From: an uncultured Roseburia sp.
Lineage (GTDB): Bacteria; Bacillota; Clostridia; Lachnospirales; Lachnospiraceae
NCBI GenBank assembly: GCA_910577925.1
Contig: CAJTOI010000005.1
Location: 62,001 to 126,000 of the forward strand
DNA length: 64,000 bases
Direction of reading: 5' to 3'
Shown: in pieces, positions 49,013-57,703 of the stretch
How the letters are laid out: each line of letters opens with the position of its first letter
How positions within the stretch are numbered: position 1 is the first letter of the stretch
The notes under the pieces: generated by a model
Databases searched by the model: none
Seen by the model: only the letters and a program-made list of their open reading frames with translations
What the model was told of the DNA's origin: nothing
Translations under genes and position numbers: made by a program

Positions 49013-49123
49013 CTTATCTCGTTCCTCCTGCAGCGCATTCGGTTCTGCCGAGCATGATTATAGCACATTTTACACTGCCTTTACAGGGTTGTTTGATAAA
49101 TTTAATTTTTTTCAAAAAAACAC

Positions 49124-49151
49124 TTGCTTTTTTCTGAAAGCCTGTTATAAT
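49124..49151 (+). promoter_or_regulatory. Promoter of the tRNA-Glu genes
   Basis: TTGCTT (49124-49129), 16-nt spacer, TATAAT (49146-49151), 11 bases before the first tRNA. Confidence 0.75.
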
Positions 49152-49162
49152 AGCATTTGTTC

Positions 49163-49234
49163 GGTTCCTTGGTCAAGCGGTTAAGACGCCGCCCTCTCAC
49201 GGCGGAAACAGGGGTTCGATTCCCCTAGGAACTG
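49163..49234 (+). tRNA. tRNA-Glu (anticodon CTC), copy 1
   Basis: 72 nt. Acceptor arms GGTTCCT / AGGAACT, anticodon stem CCGCC / GGCGG with loop CTCTCAC giving anticodon CTC, T arm with GGTTCGATTC. CCA is not encoded. Identical to the second copy 46 nt downstream. Confidence 0.95.
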
Positions 49235-49280
49235 CTCAATTACATAATATCCGCGGTTTGTGTTTTGACACATCCCTTTT

Positions 49281-49352
49281 GGTTCCTTGGTCAAGCGGTT
49301 AAGACGCCGCCCTCTCACGGCGGAAACAGGGGTTCGATTCCCCTAGGAACTG
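49281..49352 (+). tRNA. tRNA-Glu (anticodon CTC), copy 2
   Basis: Second identical 72-nt tRNA with the CTC anticodon loop, probably on the same transcript as the first and followed by a strong terminator. Confidence 0.95.
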
Positions 49353-49381
49353 CTACTGTCAGTAATGACAGCCCAACCCGG

Positions 49382-49414
49382 AAAAGACGGAAGCATTTGC
49401 TTCCGTCTTTTTTT
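49382..49414 (+). terminator. Terminator of the tRNA operon
   Basis: Stem GACGGAAGC / GCTTCCGTC, 4-base loop, then seven or more T on the plus strand. Confidence 0.92.
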
Positions 49415-49501
49415 GTTCCGCATCAAATGTCCTGCAGAAAGAACAGCCGCATAAACACTCATGCGGCCGCCCTTTTTTGCAGACGGTTTTCGATTCCGCC
49501 T

Positions 49502-50518
49502 TTAGTCCTCATACCCGTTCGGGTTGTTTTTCTGCCATCTCCAGGAGTCCTCGCACATCTCGCGGATGCCGTACTGCGCCTCCCAGCCGAGCTCGCGCTT
49601 CGCCTTCGACGGGTCGCAGTAGCAGGTCGCAATATCGCCGGCTCTGCGCTCTTTCATCACATAGGGCACCTTCACGCCGTTGGCCGCCTCGAAGTTCTTC
49701 ACAATGTCAAGCACGCTGTAGCCGTGTCCGGTTCCGAGATTGTAGATGCACAGTCCCGCTTTCTCCTCGATCTTTTTCAGCGCCTTCACATGGCCGGCGG
49801 CAAGATCCACGACGTGGATATAATCTCTGACGCCGGTTCCGTCCGGCGTGTCATAATCGCCGCCGAACACGCCGAGCTCTTTTAACTTGCCGACCGCAAC
49901 CTGGGTCACATAGGGCATCAGATTATTCGGGGTGCCGTTCGGGTTCTCTCCCATCGTCCCGCTCTTGTGCGCGCCGATCGGGTTAAAATAACGCAGCAAA
50001 ATCACGTTCCACTCCGGATCCGCCTTCTGAATATCGGAGAGCACCTGCTCTAACATGGACTTTGTCCAGCCGTACGGGTTTGTGCACTGTCCCTTCGGGC
50101 ACTCCTCCGTAATCGGAATCTGCGCCGGGTCACCGTAGACCGTCGCCGACGAAGAAAAGATGATGTTTTTGCACCCGTTTTGGCGCATCACGTCCACAAG
50201 CGTGAGCGTTCCCGCAATGTTATTGTTGTAGTATTCCCAGGGCTTTGAAACGGACTCTCCAACCGCTTTTAACCCCGCAAAATGAATACAGCTGTCAATC
50301 TTCTGCTCCGCGAAAACCTTGTTTAACATCTCGCGGTCTAAGATATCCCCTTTATAAAAAGTCACTTTCTTTCCGGTCAGTGCCTCCACTCTCTCCAATG
50401 ATTTCTCGGACGCATTGCTCAGGTTGTCGAGAACCACCACCTCATAGCCCGCATTCTGTAATTCCACACATGTATGACTGCCGATATATCCGGCGCCGCC
50501 TGTCACTAAAATCGCCAT
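49502..50518 (-). CDS. galE: UDP-glucose 4-epimerase
   Basis: NAD-dependent short-chain dehydrogenase-like enzyme interconverting UDP-glucose and UDP-galactose (Leloir pathway, cell-surface sugars). 338 residues. N-terminal NAD fold ILVTGGAGYIGSHTCVELQN, catalytic Ser/Thr in IIFSSSATVYGDP, Tyr-x3-Lys in NPYGWTKSMLEQ, and GalE-specific LLRYFNPIGAHKSGTMGE, VRDYIHVVDLAAGH and YNLGTGHGYSVLD. Single gene, convergent with the tRNA operon and divergent from an AraC regulator. Confidence 0.97.
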   Translation of the reverse strand: MAILVTGGAGYIGSHTCVELQNAGYEVVVLDNLSNASEKSLERVEALTGKKVTFYKGDILDREMLNKVFAEQKIDSCIHFAGLKAVGESVSKPWEYYNNNIAGTLTLVDVMRQNGCKNIIFSSSATVYGDPAQIPITEECPKGQCTNPYGWTKSMLEQVLSDIQKADPEWNVILLRYFNPIGAHKSGTMGENPNGTPNNLMPYVTQVAVGKLKELGVFGGDYDTPDGTGVRDYIHVVDLAAGHVKALKKIEEKAGLCIYNLGTGHGYSVLDIVKNFEAANGVKVPYVMKERRAGDIATCYCDPSKAKRELGWEAQYGIREMCEDSWRWQKNNPNGYED

Positions 50519-50635
50519 CGCATTTTCCGCCTTTCCTTCTGATCCTAACTGTTCCTGACTGTTGCTTACGGGTTCATATTACCGCAACACCTCGCTCTTG
50601 TACAGAAAAAAATGTGCGGAATATATGTAATTTTG

Positions 50636-50665
50636 TTGCGCAGATCCTCCCCGACAACGTATAAT
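50636..50665 (+). promoter_or_regulatory. Promoter of the AraC-type regulator
   Basis: TTGCGC (50636-50641), 18-nt spacer, TATAAT (50660-50665). The gene starts at 50733 behind a GGGAGG site. Confidence 0.6.
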
Positions 50666-50732
50666 GCATTTATGAAGAGACAAGGGAGCCCGTTTTTGGG
50701 ACTTCCTGCTGTAATCCCGGGAGGCGGCCGCG

Positions 50733-51566
50733 ATGATAAAAAATTATAAAAATTCTTACAAAGTGACGGAAAAGGAGCTTGTCTCGCTCTCGGTCTATAA
50801 CGTGGGCCTTCAGAAATGCGACCCGCTCCACCAGTGGGGCCCGGGCATCCGCGACCACTACCTGATCCATTATATTATTTCCGGCAGCGGCCTTTATCAT
50901 GTAAAAGGACAGCGTTTTTCGCTCGGCGCAGGCGACTGTTTTCTCGTATATCCGAACACCGAAGTCCTCTATCACGCCGCGGGCGACGATCCCTGGGAAT
51001 ATGCCTGGGTGGGTTTTACCGGCAGTGACGCCTCCATGATCTTAAATGCCACCGATTTTTCTCCGGAACATCCGTATATCTGCGGCATTCCCTGCGGCGA
51101 ATCCATCCATCGGCAGATTCTGCATATCTATGATGCCCGCGGAAACAAGTTCGAGCACGCGGTGGAGATGACCGGCCGCCTCTACACCATGCTCGCACTC
51201 TTTATGCACAGCGCGGCCCGCCCCGACAGCCGCAATTCGGCCAACAGCTATGTGCAAAAGGGCATCGAATTTATCTCCGCAAACTACTCCTACGCCATCA
51301 CCGTGGAAGATATCGCGGATTATGTCGGCGTCAGCCGCAGTCATCTGTTCCGCTCCTTTCAGGCCGTGACAGGGCAGTCTCCGAAGGAATATCTGACCGA
51401 TTTCCGCATGAAACAGGCCTGTTACCTCTTAGAGCATTCCGGCCTGTCCGTCACCGCCATCGCAAATTCGCTCGGCTTTGACAACAGCCTGTATTTTTCT
51501 AAAACGTTCCACAAACAAAAAGGCATGTCCCCGAAAGAATTTCGGGAACATACCTCCGTCAGCTGA
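50733..51566 (+). CDS. AraC-family transcriptional regulator
   Basis: 277 residues. N-terminal cupin-like sensing domain (LHQWGPGIRDHYLIHYIISG, SLGAGDCFLVYPNTEV), C-terminal double helix-turn-helix (SYAITVEDIADYVGVSRSHL, FRSFQAVTGQSPKEYLTDFR, NSLGFDNSLYFSKTFHKQKG, MSPKEFREH). The sensor type is that of the MsmR/RafR group acting on sugar genes. It is divergent from galE but the target is unknown. Its 3' end overlaps the convergent PHP gene by eight bases. Confidence 0.93.
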   Translation: MIKNYKNSYKVTEKELVSLSVYNVGLQKCDPLHQWGPGIRDHYLIHYIISGSGLYHVKGQRFSLGAGDCFLVYPNTEVLYHAAGDDPWEYAWVGFTGSDASMILNATDFSPEHPYICGIPCGESIHRQILHIYDARGNKFEHAVEMTGRLYTMLALFMHSAARPDSRNSANSYVQKGIEFISANYSYAITVEDIADYVGVSRSHLFRSFQAVTGQSPKEYLTDFRMKQACYLLEHSGLSVTAIANSLGFDNSLYFSKTFHKQKGMSPKEFREHTSVS

Positions 51567-52296
51567 GTTCCGCAGGCGGCCGCATGCCGTCCAAAAGCTC
51601 TGCGGCTTCGCCTGCAAGCACCGCCGCGCAGAAATCATGAATATCCGCAAGCGGCCGCAGAAAAACCATGCCCCCGCCGATCATCTTTGTCCGGTGCTGG
51701 TCCGACCCCGCCGTAAAGGGCAGCCCGTGCTCTCTGCCGTAGGCAAGCGCCCGCTCGTTAAACGCCGGATTGAAATGCGCCAGACTCGCAGGGCTCGTGT
51801 GCGTGGCGTTGACGCCCTCCACCGCGTCCACATACTTCGGGTAAAGGCGGATTTCCGGGATATAGGGTTCCTCCCGGAACGGATGGGCATGGCTGACGAT
51901 GCCGCCTGCGGCATGGACGAGCGCGTACTGCTCCTCGATTGTCGCATCTCGTATCTCGGGATGCGCAAGCAGCCATTCTTTATCGAGACCGTAGATTAAA
52001 AACTCCGTGCCGCGGTAGCAGCTCTCCCAGCCGAAAAACACCTGCAGCCCCAGTCGATCCCCCTCCGTCTTCGCATGCTCATACCCGAGGCAGAACCGGC
52101 TGACCCATTCCTCCCAGGGCAGTCCGCGATCCACCGCGGTATTGCCGTAATAAAAATGGTCCGTGACAATGATCCCGGTATAGCCGGCCTCATAAAATGC
52201 CCGCGCCATCTCGGCACCGGTGTTCCTCGCGCAGGCGCTCGACTCACGGGTGTGCATATGCGTCTCATACAGATACCGGTTCTCTGACTTACTCAT
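51559..52296 (-). CDS. PHP-domain metal-dependent phosphoesterase
   Basis: 245 residues. PHP motifs with metal ligands: YETHMHTRESSACARN, GIIVTDHFYYGN, GWESCYRGTEFLIYGL, GIVSHAHPFREE and TAGSDQHRT. The family includes histidinol phosphatase and nucleotide phosphoesterases; the precise substrate is unclear. The start overlaps the TelA stop (ATGA), so it belongs to an xpaC-telA-PHP operon. Confidence 0.88.
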   Translation of the reverse strand: MSKSENRYLYETHMHTRESSACARNTGAEMARAFYEAGYTGIIVTDHFYYGNTAVDRGLPWEEWVSRFCLGYEHAKTEGDRLGLQVFFGWESCYRGTEFLIYGLDKEWLLAHPEIRDATIEEQYALVHAAGGIVSHAHPFREEPYIPEIRLYPKYVDAVEGVNATHTSPASLAHFNPAFNERALAYGREHGLPFTAGSDQHRTKMIGGGMVFLRPLADIHDFCAAVLAGEAAELLDGMRPPAELS

Positions 52297-53465
52297 CCTG
52301 CCGCTCCGTTTCTCCGGCTCAGCTCCAGCAGCTTCGCCTGCATATCCCTCTCGATCTTCTGCAGCTCGACTTCGGCGCTCTTTCTCTTCTCCCGGCCTTC
52401 CTCCTGGATTTTCAGCACCTCGTCCAAGGTGCCTATCAGCGTCTGGTTTGTGGCTTTTAACGTCTCGATATCGACAATGCCGCGCTCACTCTCTCTGGCC
52501 GTCTCAATCGTAGCCATTTTCAGGGCATCCGCATTCTTCTTGAGCAGCTCGTTTGTCATATCGCTGACCGCGTGCTGCGCCTTTGCCGCATCCGTGGAGT
52601 GATTTAATCCGATCGCGATCACCATCTGGCTCTTCCAGAGCGGTATCGTATTTACAATCGTGGACTGTATCTTGTCGCTCATCACGATATCATTGTTCTG
52701 AATCAGACGGATCTGCGGCGCCATCTGCATCGAAACCGTGCGCGTCAGCTCGAGGTCGTGCAGCTTTTTCTCGAAGCGGTTGCACATCTCCGAGAAGTCT
52801 CTGGCCGCCTGCGTGTCCTCCGGCAGCCCGCTCCGCTCCGCCTTCGCCAAAAGCGCAGGCAGCTCTTCGTTCATCGCTTTCGCGAGCTTTTGCTTTCCCG
52901 CCAGAATATACATGGACAGTTCTTTGAAGTAATTCAGATTCAGCTCGTACATTTTGTCGAGCATCGCAACGTCCTTTAAGAGAGTGATCTGATGCTGCTC
53001 GAGCACGCCGCTGATCCGGTTTACATTGACTTCCGCCTTGTCGTATTTCGCTTTCATATTGGAAAGTTTGCTGGCGTTCTTTTTAAAGAGGCCGAAAAAG
53101 CCCTTGGAATCCTCGTCCTCCTCAAACTCGCGCAGCTGGGCCACCATCTCGGTCAGCATGTCGCCCACCTCACCCATATCCTTGGTGCGCACGCTGCCGA
53201 GCGCCGTATCCGAAAAATCGGCAATTTTCTTCTGACAGCCCGCACCGTACTGTAAAATCATCTGGGTATTGGCCAGATCTATGCGGGAGGCAAATTCGTC
53301 GACCATTTTCTGTTCTTCCGGCGTCAGCTCTACCTGCATGGCCTCCGCCGCCGTCTCCTTCGGCAATACGGCCGCAGGGACCGTCTCCGCCGTCTGTACA
53401 TCCCCTGTAAAAGGTTCGAAGGTCAGGCTCGGCCCTTCCTTCAGCATCTCGTCCAAATCACTCAT
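52293..53465 (-). CDS. Toxic anion resistance protein TelA family
   Basis: 390 residues, predominantly helical, no membrane segment. After an acidic N-terminus (about 1-55) come the TelA core elements: QMILQYGAGCQKKIADFSDT, KGFFGLFKKNASKLSNMKAK, ILAGKQKLAKAM, then MSDKIQSTIVNTIPLWKSQM and VIAIGLNHSTDAAKAQHAVS. The family was named for tellurite resistance, but its biochemical action is unknown. Paired with XpaC as in many Firmicutes. Confidence 0.92.
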   Translation of the reverse strand: MSDLDEMLKEGPSLTFEPFTGDVQTAETVPAAVLPKETAAEAMQVELTPEEQKMVDEFASRIDLANTQMILQYGAGCQKKIADFSDTALGSVRTKDMGEVGDMLTEMVAQLREFEEDEDSKGFFGLFKKNASKLSNMKAKYDKAEVNVNRISGVLEQHQITLLKDVAMLDKMYELNLNYFKELSMYILAGKQKLAKAMNEELPALLAKAERSGLPEDTQAARDFSEMCNRFEKKLHDLELTRTVSMQMAPQIRLIQNNDIVMSDKIQSTIVNTIPLWKSQMVIAIGLNHSTDAAKAQHAVSDMTNELLKKNADALKMATIETARESERGIVDIETLKATNQTLIGTLDEVLKIQEEGREKRKSAEVELQKIERDMQAKLLELSRRNGAAG

Positions 53466-53528
53466 CTTCTCTCTCCTTCCGCCGCTGCAGGCGGCACAAA
53501 ATCCGGTATCTTTTATCCTCTGTGCGCG

Positions 53529-54905
53529 TTACCGCTCTATCGGGACTTTCTCCCGTTCGGGCTGACCGGAAAAAACGTCTGTCATGCCCCCGGCAAGTCC
53601 CTCTTTTGCAAGCATCGTCTGAAGTACCTGCGCATCCGTCGTCACATCGTAGGCCGTGTCGCGGAATATTTTATTCAGCAGCTCACCGAACGCCCCGTTA
53701 ATCGTGTCCAGCGTCTTTTCGATCTCCGCCTTCGCCGCCCGTATATCGTCCCCCTGCACGCTCAGGGAATCAAATTCCTCGTAAGCTTCCACAAGCTTTA
53801 TCGTGGTCGGCAGGTAATAATTCATAAATTTCTGCATCTGCGGCATCTGCTCCGGATGCTCCCGCAGACTGTCAAAAATCTCCTTGAGCAGATTTTCCAG
53901 CGCAAACAGCTTTGCGGATATCACTTCTCCGGGAATGTTGTCATTCATATCGCGCAGCCTGCGGATATAGGACTGCCCCTCCGCAATCATGTCGTCAAGC
54001 TCCTGATTTCCCGAAGCGGCGCTCTCCTGCGGCGCTGTCTTCTGCTCCTGCTTTTCGGCCGCCTCCGCTTTCTGCTGCTCAAGCGCCTGCACCCTGCGCT
54101 GCTTTTCAAGCGTCAGATACTCGCCGTATACTTTCTCGTCCAGCATCAGGCAGCTCTCCTGCGCATCCAGATGCCCCTGCGGAAAAAAACCGTCCTCCAG
54201 CATTTTCCGCACATCCTTGACAATATATTTGAGCGGTTTGTTCGTGTGGAGCGCAAGATCTTTCAAATCCACATAGTGCTTCGGCCCGGACAGCTCCCAG
54301 TACTTTTCCGCGCGTCTGAGCCGGAATTTCTGTCTGCAGCCGACGTTAATCATCACAATAAACACGACAAGCAGGATGAGGAACACCCCAAACGCAATGC
54401 GAAACCCTCCGCCCAGCCCGAGTGCAAGCATGAAAAAAACAATGGACAATATCGCCATGACTCCCGTACCGATCCCGCCGAACACCTGGTAGAGCGTGCC
54501 GGATATTCTGCCGATGCTCTTAAACGGCGCCTTTAACACTCTCGGCACCTGCGGCCGGTACAAAGCGGCTGCGTGATCATTCGGCGCCGACGTATTTCTT
54601 GTCACGGTCTGATAATTCGGCGCCGACGTGCTCCTGCCCGCCGCACCGTAATTCGGCGCCGATGTACCTCTGCCCGCCGCGCCGTAATTCGGCGCCGATG
54701 TACTCCTGCCCGCCGCATTGCGATTCGATGACGCCCTGCTTCTGCCCGCATTTTTTGACAGCTGTTCCTGTGCGATGCCGAGCGCCCCCGTAACCGTATC
54801 GGATATTGCGCCGTTCAGATGGCTGAAATCCCCCGTCCGCAGGGCAGTCTCCACAGCATCCTTAATTTCGTCTCCCAAATTATTCCATGTCTGATTCCCG
54901 CTCAT
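53529..54905 (-). CDS. XpaC-family membrane protein with N-terminal repeats
   Basis: 458 residues. Residues about 1-60 are helical. Residues about 60-125 hold a repeated NYGAAGRGTSAP-type element. Two membrane segments follow (about 148-190, GIGTGVMAILSIVFFMLALG and IAFGVFLILLVVFIVMI). The cytoplasmic part (YVDLKDLALHTNKPLKYIVK, then a Glu/Gln coiled coil and FMNYYLPTTIKLVEAYEEFD) is the XpaC signature, a family named from 5-bromo-4-chloroindolyl phosphate hydrolysis. First gene of the operon with telA and the PHP gene. It may anchor TelA to the membrane (inference). Confidence 0.88.
   Translation of the reverse strand: MSGNQTWNNLGDEIKDAVETALRTGDFSHLNGAISDTVTGALGIAQEQLSKNAGRSRASSNRNAAGRSTSAPNYGAAGRGTSAPNYGAAGRSTSAPNYQTVTRNTSAPNDHAAALYRPQVPRVLKAPFKSIGRISGTLYQVFGGIGTGVMAILSIVFFMLALGLGGGFRIAFGVFLILLVVFIVMINVGCRQKFRLRRAEKYWELSGPKHYVDLKDLALHTNKPLKYIVKDVRKMLEDGFFPQGHLDAQESCLMLDEKVYGEYLTLEKQRRVQALEQQKAEAAEKQEQKTAPQESAASGNQELDDMIAEGQSYIRRLRDMNDNIPGEVISAKLFALENLLKEIFDSLREHPEQMPQMQKFMNYYLPTTIKLVEAYEEFDSLSVQGDDIRAAKAEIEKTLDTINGAFGELLNKIFRDTAYDVTTDAQVLQTMLAKEGLAGGMTDVFSGQPEREKVPIER
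54580..54725 (-). repeat. 36-bp tandem repeats in xpaC
   Basis: Three to four in-frame repeats of about 36 bp containing AATTCGGCGCCGATGT encode the NYGAAGRGTSAP-type units. The embedded GGCGCC is palindromic. Confidence 0.8.
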
Positions 54906-54990
54906 TCTCTCAATTCCTTTTTGTCCTGACTCTTATGGCAAATCTCTGCGAGTCTATTATAGTCTGATTTTTCATCAGTGTAAAGTTAAA

Positions 54991-55018
54991 AGATGGCGGA
55001 CCAGACAATCCGCCATCT
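54991..55018 (-). terminator. Terminator after the rhodanese gene
   Basis: Perfect 10-bp stem AGATGGCGGA / TCCGCCATCT with an 8-nt loop and TTTTAACTTT following on the minus strand. Confidence 0.85.
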
Positions 55019-55052
55019 CTTAACACTCCGATCTATTCACAAAATCCTCTGT

Positions 55053-55448
55053 TTACTCGTCCGAAACCGTCTCGTAAGGCCAGGTCGTAATCCCGCCGAA
55101 CTCCCGGATATCGGTATACCCCATCGCCGCGAGTTTTTCCGCCGCCTGCTTGCTGCGGTTTCCGCTCCTGCAGTATACGAGTATCAGCTGCTCCGTATCC
55201 GGCAGCTCCTCCGGCAGCGTATCCGAAATCGTCTCGTTGGGCACACAGACGGCCCCCGGGATATGCCGTTCTCTGTATTCCTCTTCCGTTCGCACATCCA
55301 GAATCAGATACGACTCCTCGGTATCCATCAGATTTTTGGCCTCTTCCTGTGAAATCTGCTGATATGACGTCTCTGCAGGTTTGCTCCCGCAGGCCGCAAG
55401 CGCCGCTATAAACAGTGCGCAACAAAACAATACGAAATACTTTTTCAT
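55053..55448 (-). CDS. Rhodanese-domain lipoprotein
   Basis: 131 residues. Lipoprotein signal KKYFVLFCCALFIAALAAC, then a single rhodanese domain (ISQEEAKNLMDTEESYLILD, VRTEEEYRERHIPGAVCVPN) with the active-site loop VYCRSGNRSKQAAEKLAAMG, catalytic Cys intact. It would act outside the membrane in sulfur or thiol transfer; the partner is unknown. Start 55448 (GAGGGAG upstream) rather than 55529. Followed by its own terminator. Confidence 0.92.
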   Translation of the reverse strand: MKKYFVLFCCALFIAALAACGSKPAETSYQQISQEEAKNLMDTEESYLILDVRTEEEYRERHIPGAVCVPNETISDTLPEELPDTEQLILVYCRSGNRSKQAAEKLAAMGYTDIREFGGITTWPYETVSDE

Positions 55449-55532
55449 GGTTTTATTCTCCCTCTTCCATCCAATATCGTCAGCTAAATAGTCACCGCCA
55501 CCCGTAAAGCGAGTGGCGGCGACTGTCAATTA

Positions 55533-56174
55533 TTATAATCCAAGTAACTGCTTTTTCTTCTCATCAAATTCTTCTTGTGTAATGACGCCCTCATCAAGGA
55601 ATGCTTTCAAACGCATAAGCTTTTCTACATTGTTATCTTCGAGTATTCCTTGTGCAGGAATATTGCTGTTTTGTGCGGCAACAGCTTTGTTCATTACCTC
55701 TTTTTTGGAGAAACCATCATAAGTAAGTCCCAAAAGCATGGCTCCTGCCGCAAGCAACAAGCCCCACAAAATATAAGTTGCTATAATTCCGTATCCCATT
55801 ATAGTTATGACAAGTTCTACAACCGCGAGAACAGCAGCAACAAGCCCTAACGTCTTTGCAGACTTTGGTTTAATTCCTGCAATCATCAAGAGAATATAAA
55901 GTGCCAAACTCATAATCTGAGTTGCGAAAAGAGTGCCGTTGTATAATATCCATTGACCGCCCACAAAGGGGAGAAGTACATTGATTGAGCAAAGCGCAAA
56001 ACCAACCGTGGACAAGATAGGGGTAGCTGTTAAAAGAGCAATAACAACAAATATACTGCCAACGGCAGGAAGCAAGTTCAAAAAGTAAAAATCGGTAATT
56101 ACATATACAATATCCCGTACTGCAATAAGGGCAAAACAAATTGCTGCAATATATTTAAGAGTTTTATTTTCCAT
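55533..56174 (-). CDS. Membrane protein with C-terminal SHOCT domain
   Basis: 213 residues with about six hydrophobic segments (YIAAICFALIAVRDIVYVI, FFLNLLPAVGSIFVVIALL being the approximate region of the second, LGLVAAVLAVVELVITIMGY, YILWGLLLAAGAMLLGL) and a C-terminal SHOCT domain (VEKLMRLKAFLDEGVITQEE then FDEKKKQLLGL), a short helical module that usually mediates oligomerisation. Start 56174 with GAGGTG replaces 56237. AT-rich compared with neighbours; 19 bases after the TM2-domain gene. Confidence 0.82.
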   Translation of the reverse strand: MENKTLKYIAAICFALIAVRDIVYVITDFYFLNLLPAVGSIFVVIALLTATPILSTVGFALCSINVLLPFVGGQWILYNGTLFATQIMSLALYILLMIAGIKPKSAKTLGLVAAVLAVVELVITIMGYGIIATYILWGLLLAAGAMLLGLTYDGFSKKEVMNKAVAAQNSNIPAQGILEDNNVEKLMRLKAFLDEGVITQEEFDEKKKQLLGL

Positions 56175-56193
56175 AATACGCACCTCACTATAT

Positions 56194-56535
56194 TTACATT
56201 TTTGCGAGACAATCGCTTTTGGCTTTGGCAAACTCATCGTCAGTTAAAACACCTGCTTTATATAACTTTGATATTTTTTCGAGTTCGTCATAAGGGGAAA
56301 ATGTCGGCTGCATCTGCGCAGGAGTAACTTTTGTATCCTCCTCGTAATGCATTCCGTCTGCGGGAAGAAGTTTCCCTGTGGCAATATTAACAATGTCGAT
56401 AATATAAAGAATACCAAAACAACCGGCGGTCAAAAGTTTTAACACGCCTATTCCTGTATATCCCAAATAAAATCGGTCAACGCCAAGACCACCGACCAAA
56501 ACAGACAAAATCAGCGCTGTAGTTTTACTTTTCAT
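56194..56535 (-). CDS. TM2-domain protein with C-terminal SHOCT-like segment
   Basis: 113 residues. The TM2 domain (ALILSVLVGGLGVDRFYLGY, TGIGVLKLLTAGCFGILYII with the conserved DRFYLG turn) contributes two membrane helices. The end, YDELEKISKLYKAGVLTDDE followed by FAKAKSDCLAKM, is SHOCT-like. It forms a two-gene unit with the SHOCT protein. GGAGGTG precedes ATG 56535. Function of the family is unknown. AT-rich island. Confidence 0.88.
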   Translation of the reverse strand: MKSKTTALILSVLVGGLGVDRFYLGYTGIGVLKLLTAGCFGILYIIDIVNIATGKLLPADGMHYEEDTKVTPAQMQPTFSPYDELEKISKLYKAGVLTDDEFAKAKSDCLAKM

Positions 56536-56560
56536 AATAAACACCTCCACTTAAAAAATT

Positions 56561-56598
56561 AGACACGTCACAGGCATTTTGCTCAAAATGACGTGTCT
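56561..56598 (-). terminator. Terminator after the GGGtGRT gene
   Basis: Stem AGACACGTCA / TGACGTGTCT with a second inner stem CATTTTG / CAAAATG, followed on the minus strand by TAATTTTTT. It closes the transcript of the gene ending at 56632. Confidence 0.85.
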
Positions 56599-56631
56599 AA
56601 CTCTATTTTTAGAAATTCAGTTGTCTAAATC

Positions 56632-57642
56632 TTAGCACTTTCCTGCCTTGTGCGCTTCCTCGATGGAAACGGCAACCGCCACGGTAGCTCCTACCATCGG
56701 GTTATTGCCCATACCGATCAGTCCCATCATCTCCACATGAGCCGGCACGGAGGAAGATCCCGCAAACTGCGCATCGGAGTGCATACGTCCCATCGTATCG
56801 GTCATACCGTAGGAAGCCGGGCCCGCAGCCATATTGTCCGGGTGAAGCGTACGTCCGGTACCGCCGCCGGATGCAACGGAGAAGTATTTCTTGCCCTGCT
56901 CGATACATTCCTTTTTGTATGTACCTGCAACCGGGTGCTGGAAACGTGTCGGGTTGGTGGAATTACCGGTGATGGAAACACCGACATTCTCATGATGCAT
57001 GATCGCAACGCCTTCCTGCACGTCGTCCGCGCCGTAGCATTTTACGGTCGCACGGAGTCCGTCGGAGTACGGCTTCTCATAGATCACGTTTAGCTTTGCC
57101 TCTTTATAGTCATACTGCGTCTCGACAAAGGTAAATCCGTTGATACGTGAAATAATCTGTGCAGCATCCTTGCCGAGTCCGTTTAAGATGACGCGGAGCG
57201 GTTTTTCGCGCACTTTGTTTGCCTTCTCTGCGATACCGATTGCACCCTCCGCAGCCGCAAAGGATTCATGGCCTGCGAGGAAGCAGAAGCACTCGGTCTC
57301 CTCCTCGAGCAGCATCTTGCCGAGGTTGCCGTGTCCTAAACCTACCTTTCTGTGGTCCGCAACGGAACCCGGAATGCAGAATGCCTGAAGGCCCTCTCCG
57401 ATTGCCGCAGCAGCGTCCGCGGCTCTCACCGCACCCTTTTTGATTGCGATTGCAGCACCTACCGTATAAGCCCAGCAGGCGTTCTCAAAACAAATCGGCT
57501 GGATCTTCTTCACCTGCTCATACACGTCAAGCCCAGCATCCTTTGTAATTTTCTCAGCTTCTTCGACAGAGCCGATTCCATAACTATTCAGCACAGCGTT
57601 AATCTGCGGAATTCTTCTCTCATATGATTCAAATAATGCCAT
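56632..57642 (-). CDS. GGGtGRT family protein
   Basis: 336 residues, cytoplasmic. It carries the family-naming glycine motif (SVASGGGTGRTLHPDNMAAG). Other strongly biased conserved-looking segments are IQPICFENACWAYTVGAAIA, GLGHGNLGKMLLEEETECFC, SITGNSTNPTRFQHPVAGTY and LIGMGNNPMVGATVAVAVSI. The biochemical function is unknown. ATG 57642 with AAGGAG is the likely start. It lies 61 bases downstream of an Fe-S scaffold-like gene on the same strand; the pair recurs in clostridia as far as I know. Regular codon use suggests high expression. Confidence 0.85.
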   Translation of the reverse strand: MALFESYERRIPQINAVLNSYGIGSVEEAEKITKDAGLDVYEQVKKIQPICFENACWAYTVGAAIAIKKGAVRAADAAAAIGEGLQAFCIPGSVADHRKVGLGHGNLGKMLLEEETECFCFLAGHESFAAAEGAIGIAEKANKVREKPLRVILNGLGKDAAQIISRINGFTFVETQYDYKEAKLNVIYEKPYSDGLRATVKCYGADDVQEGVAIMHHENVGVSITGNSTNPTRFQHPVAGTYKKECIEQGKKYFSVASGGGTGRTLHPDNMAAGPASYGMTDTMGRMHSDAQFAGSSSVPAHVEMMGLIGMGNNPMVGATVAVAVSIEEAHKAGKC

Positions 57643-57703
57643 GATATTAATTTTCTCCTTTCCCGTCAAACATGCAAGCATGATGACTCACTTTCGTCCG
57701 TTT

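Noticed and set aside
49265..49885. Plus-strand frame over the second tRNA and galE end
   Set aside because: It crosses a tRNA and its terminator and is antisense to galE.
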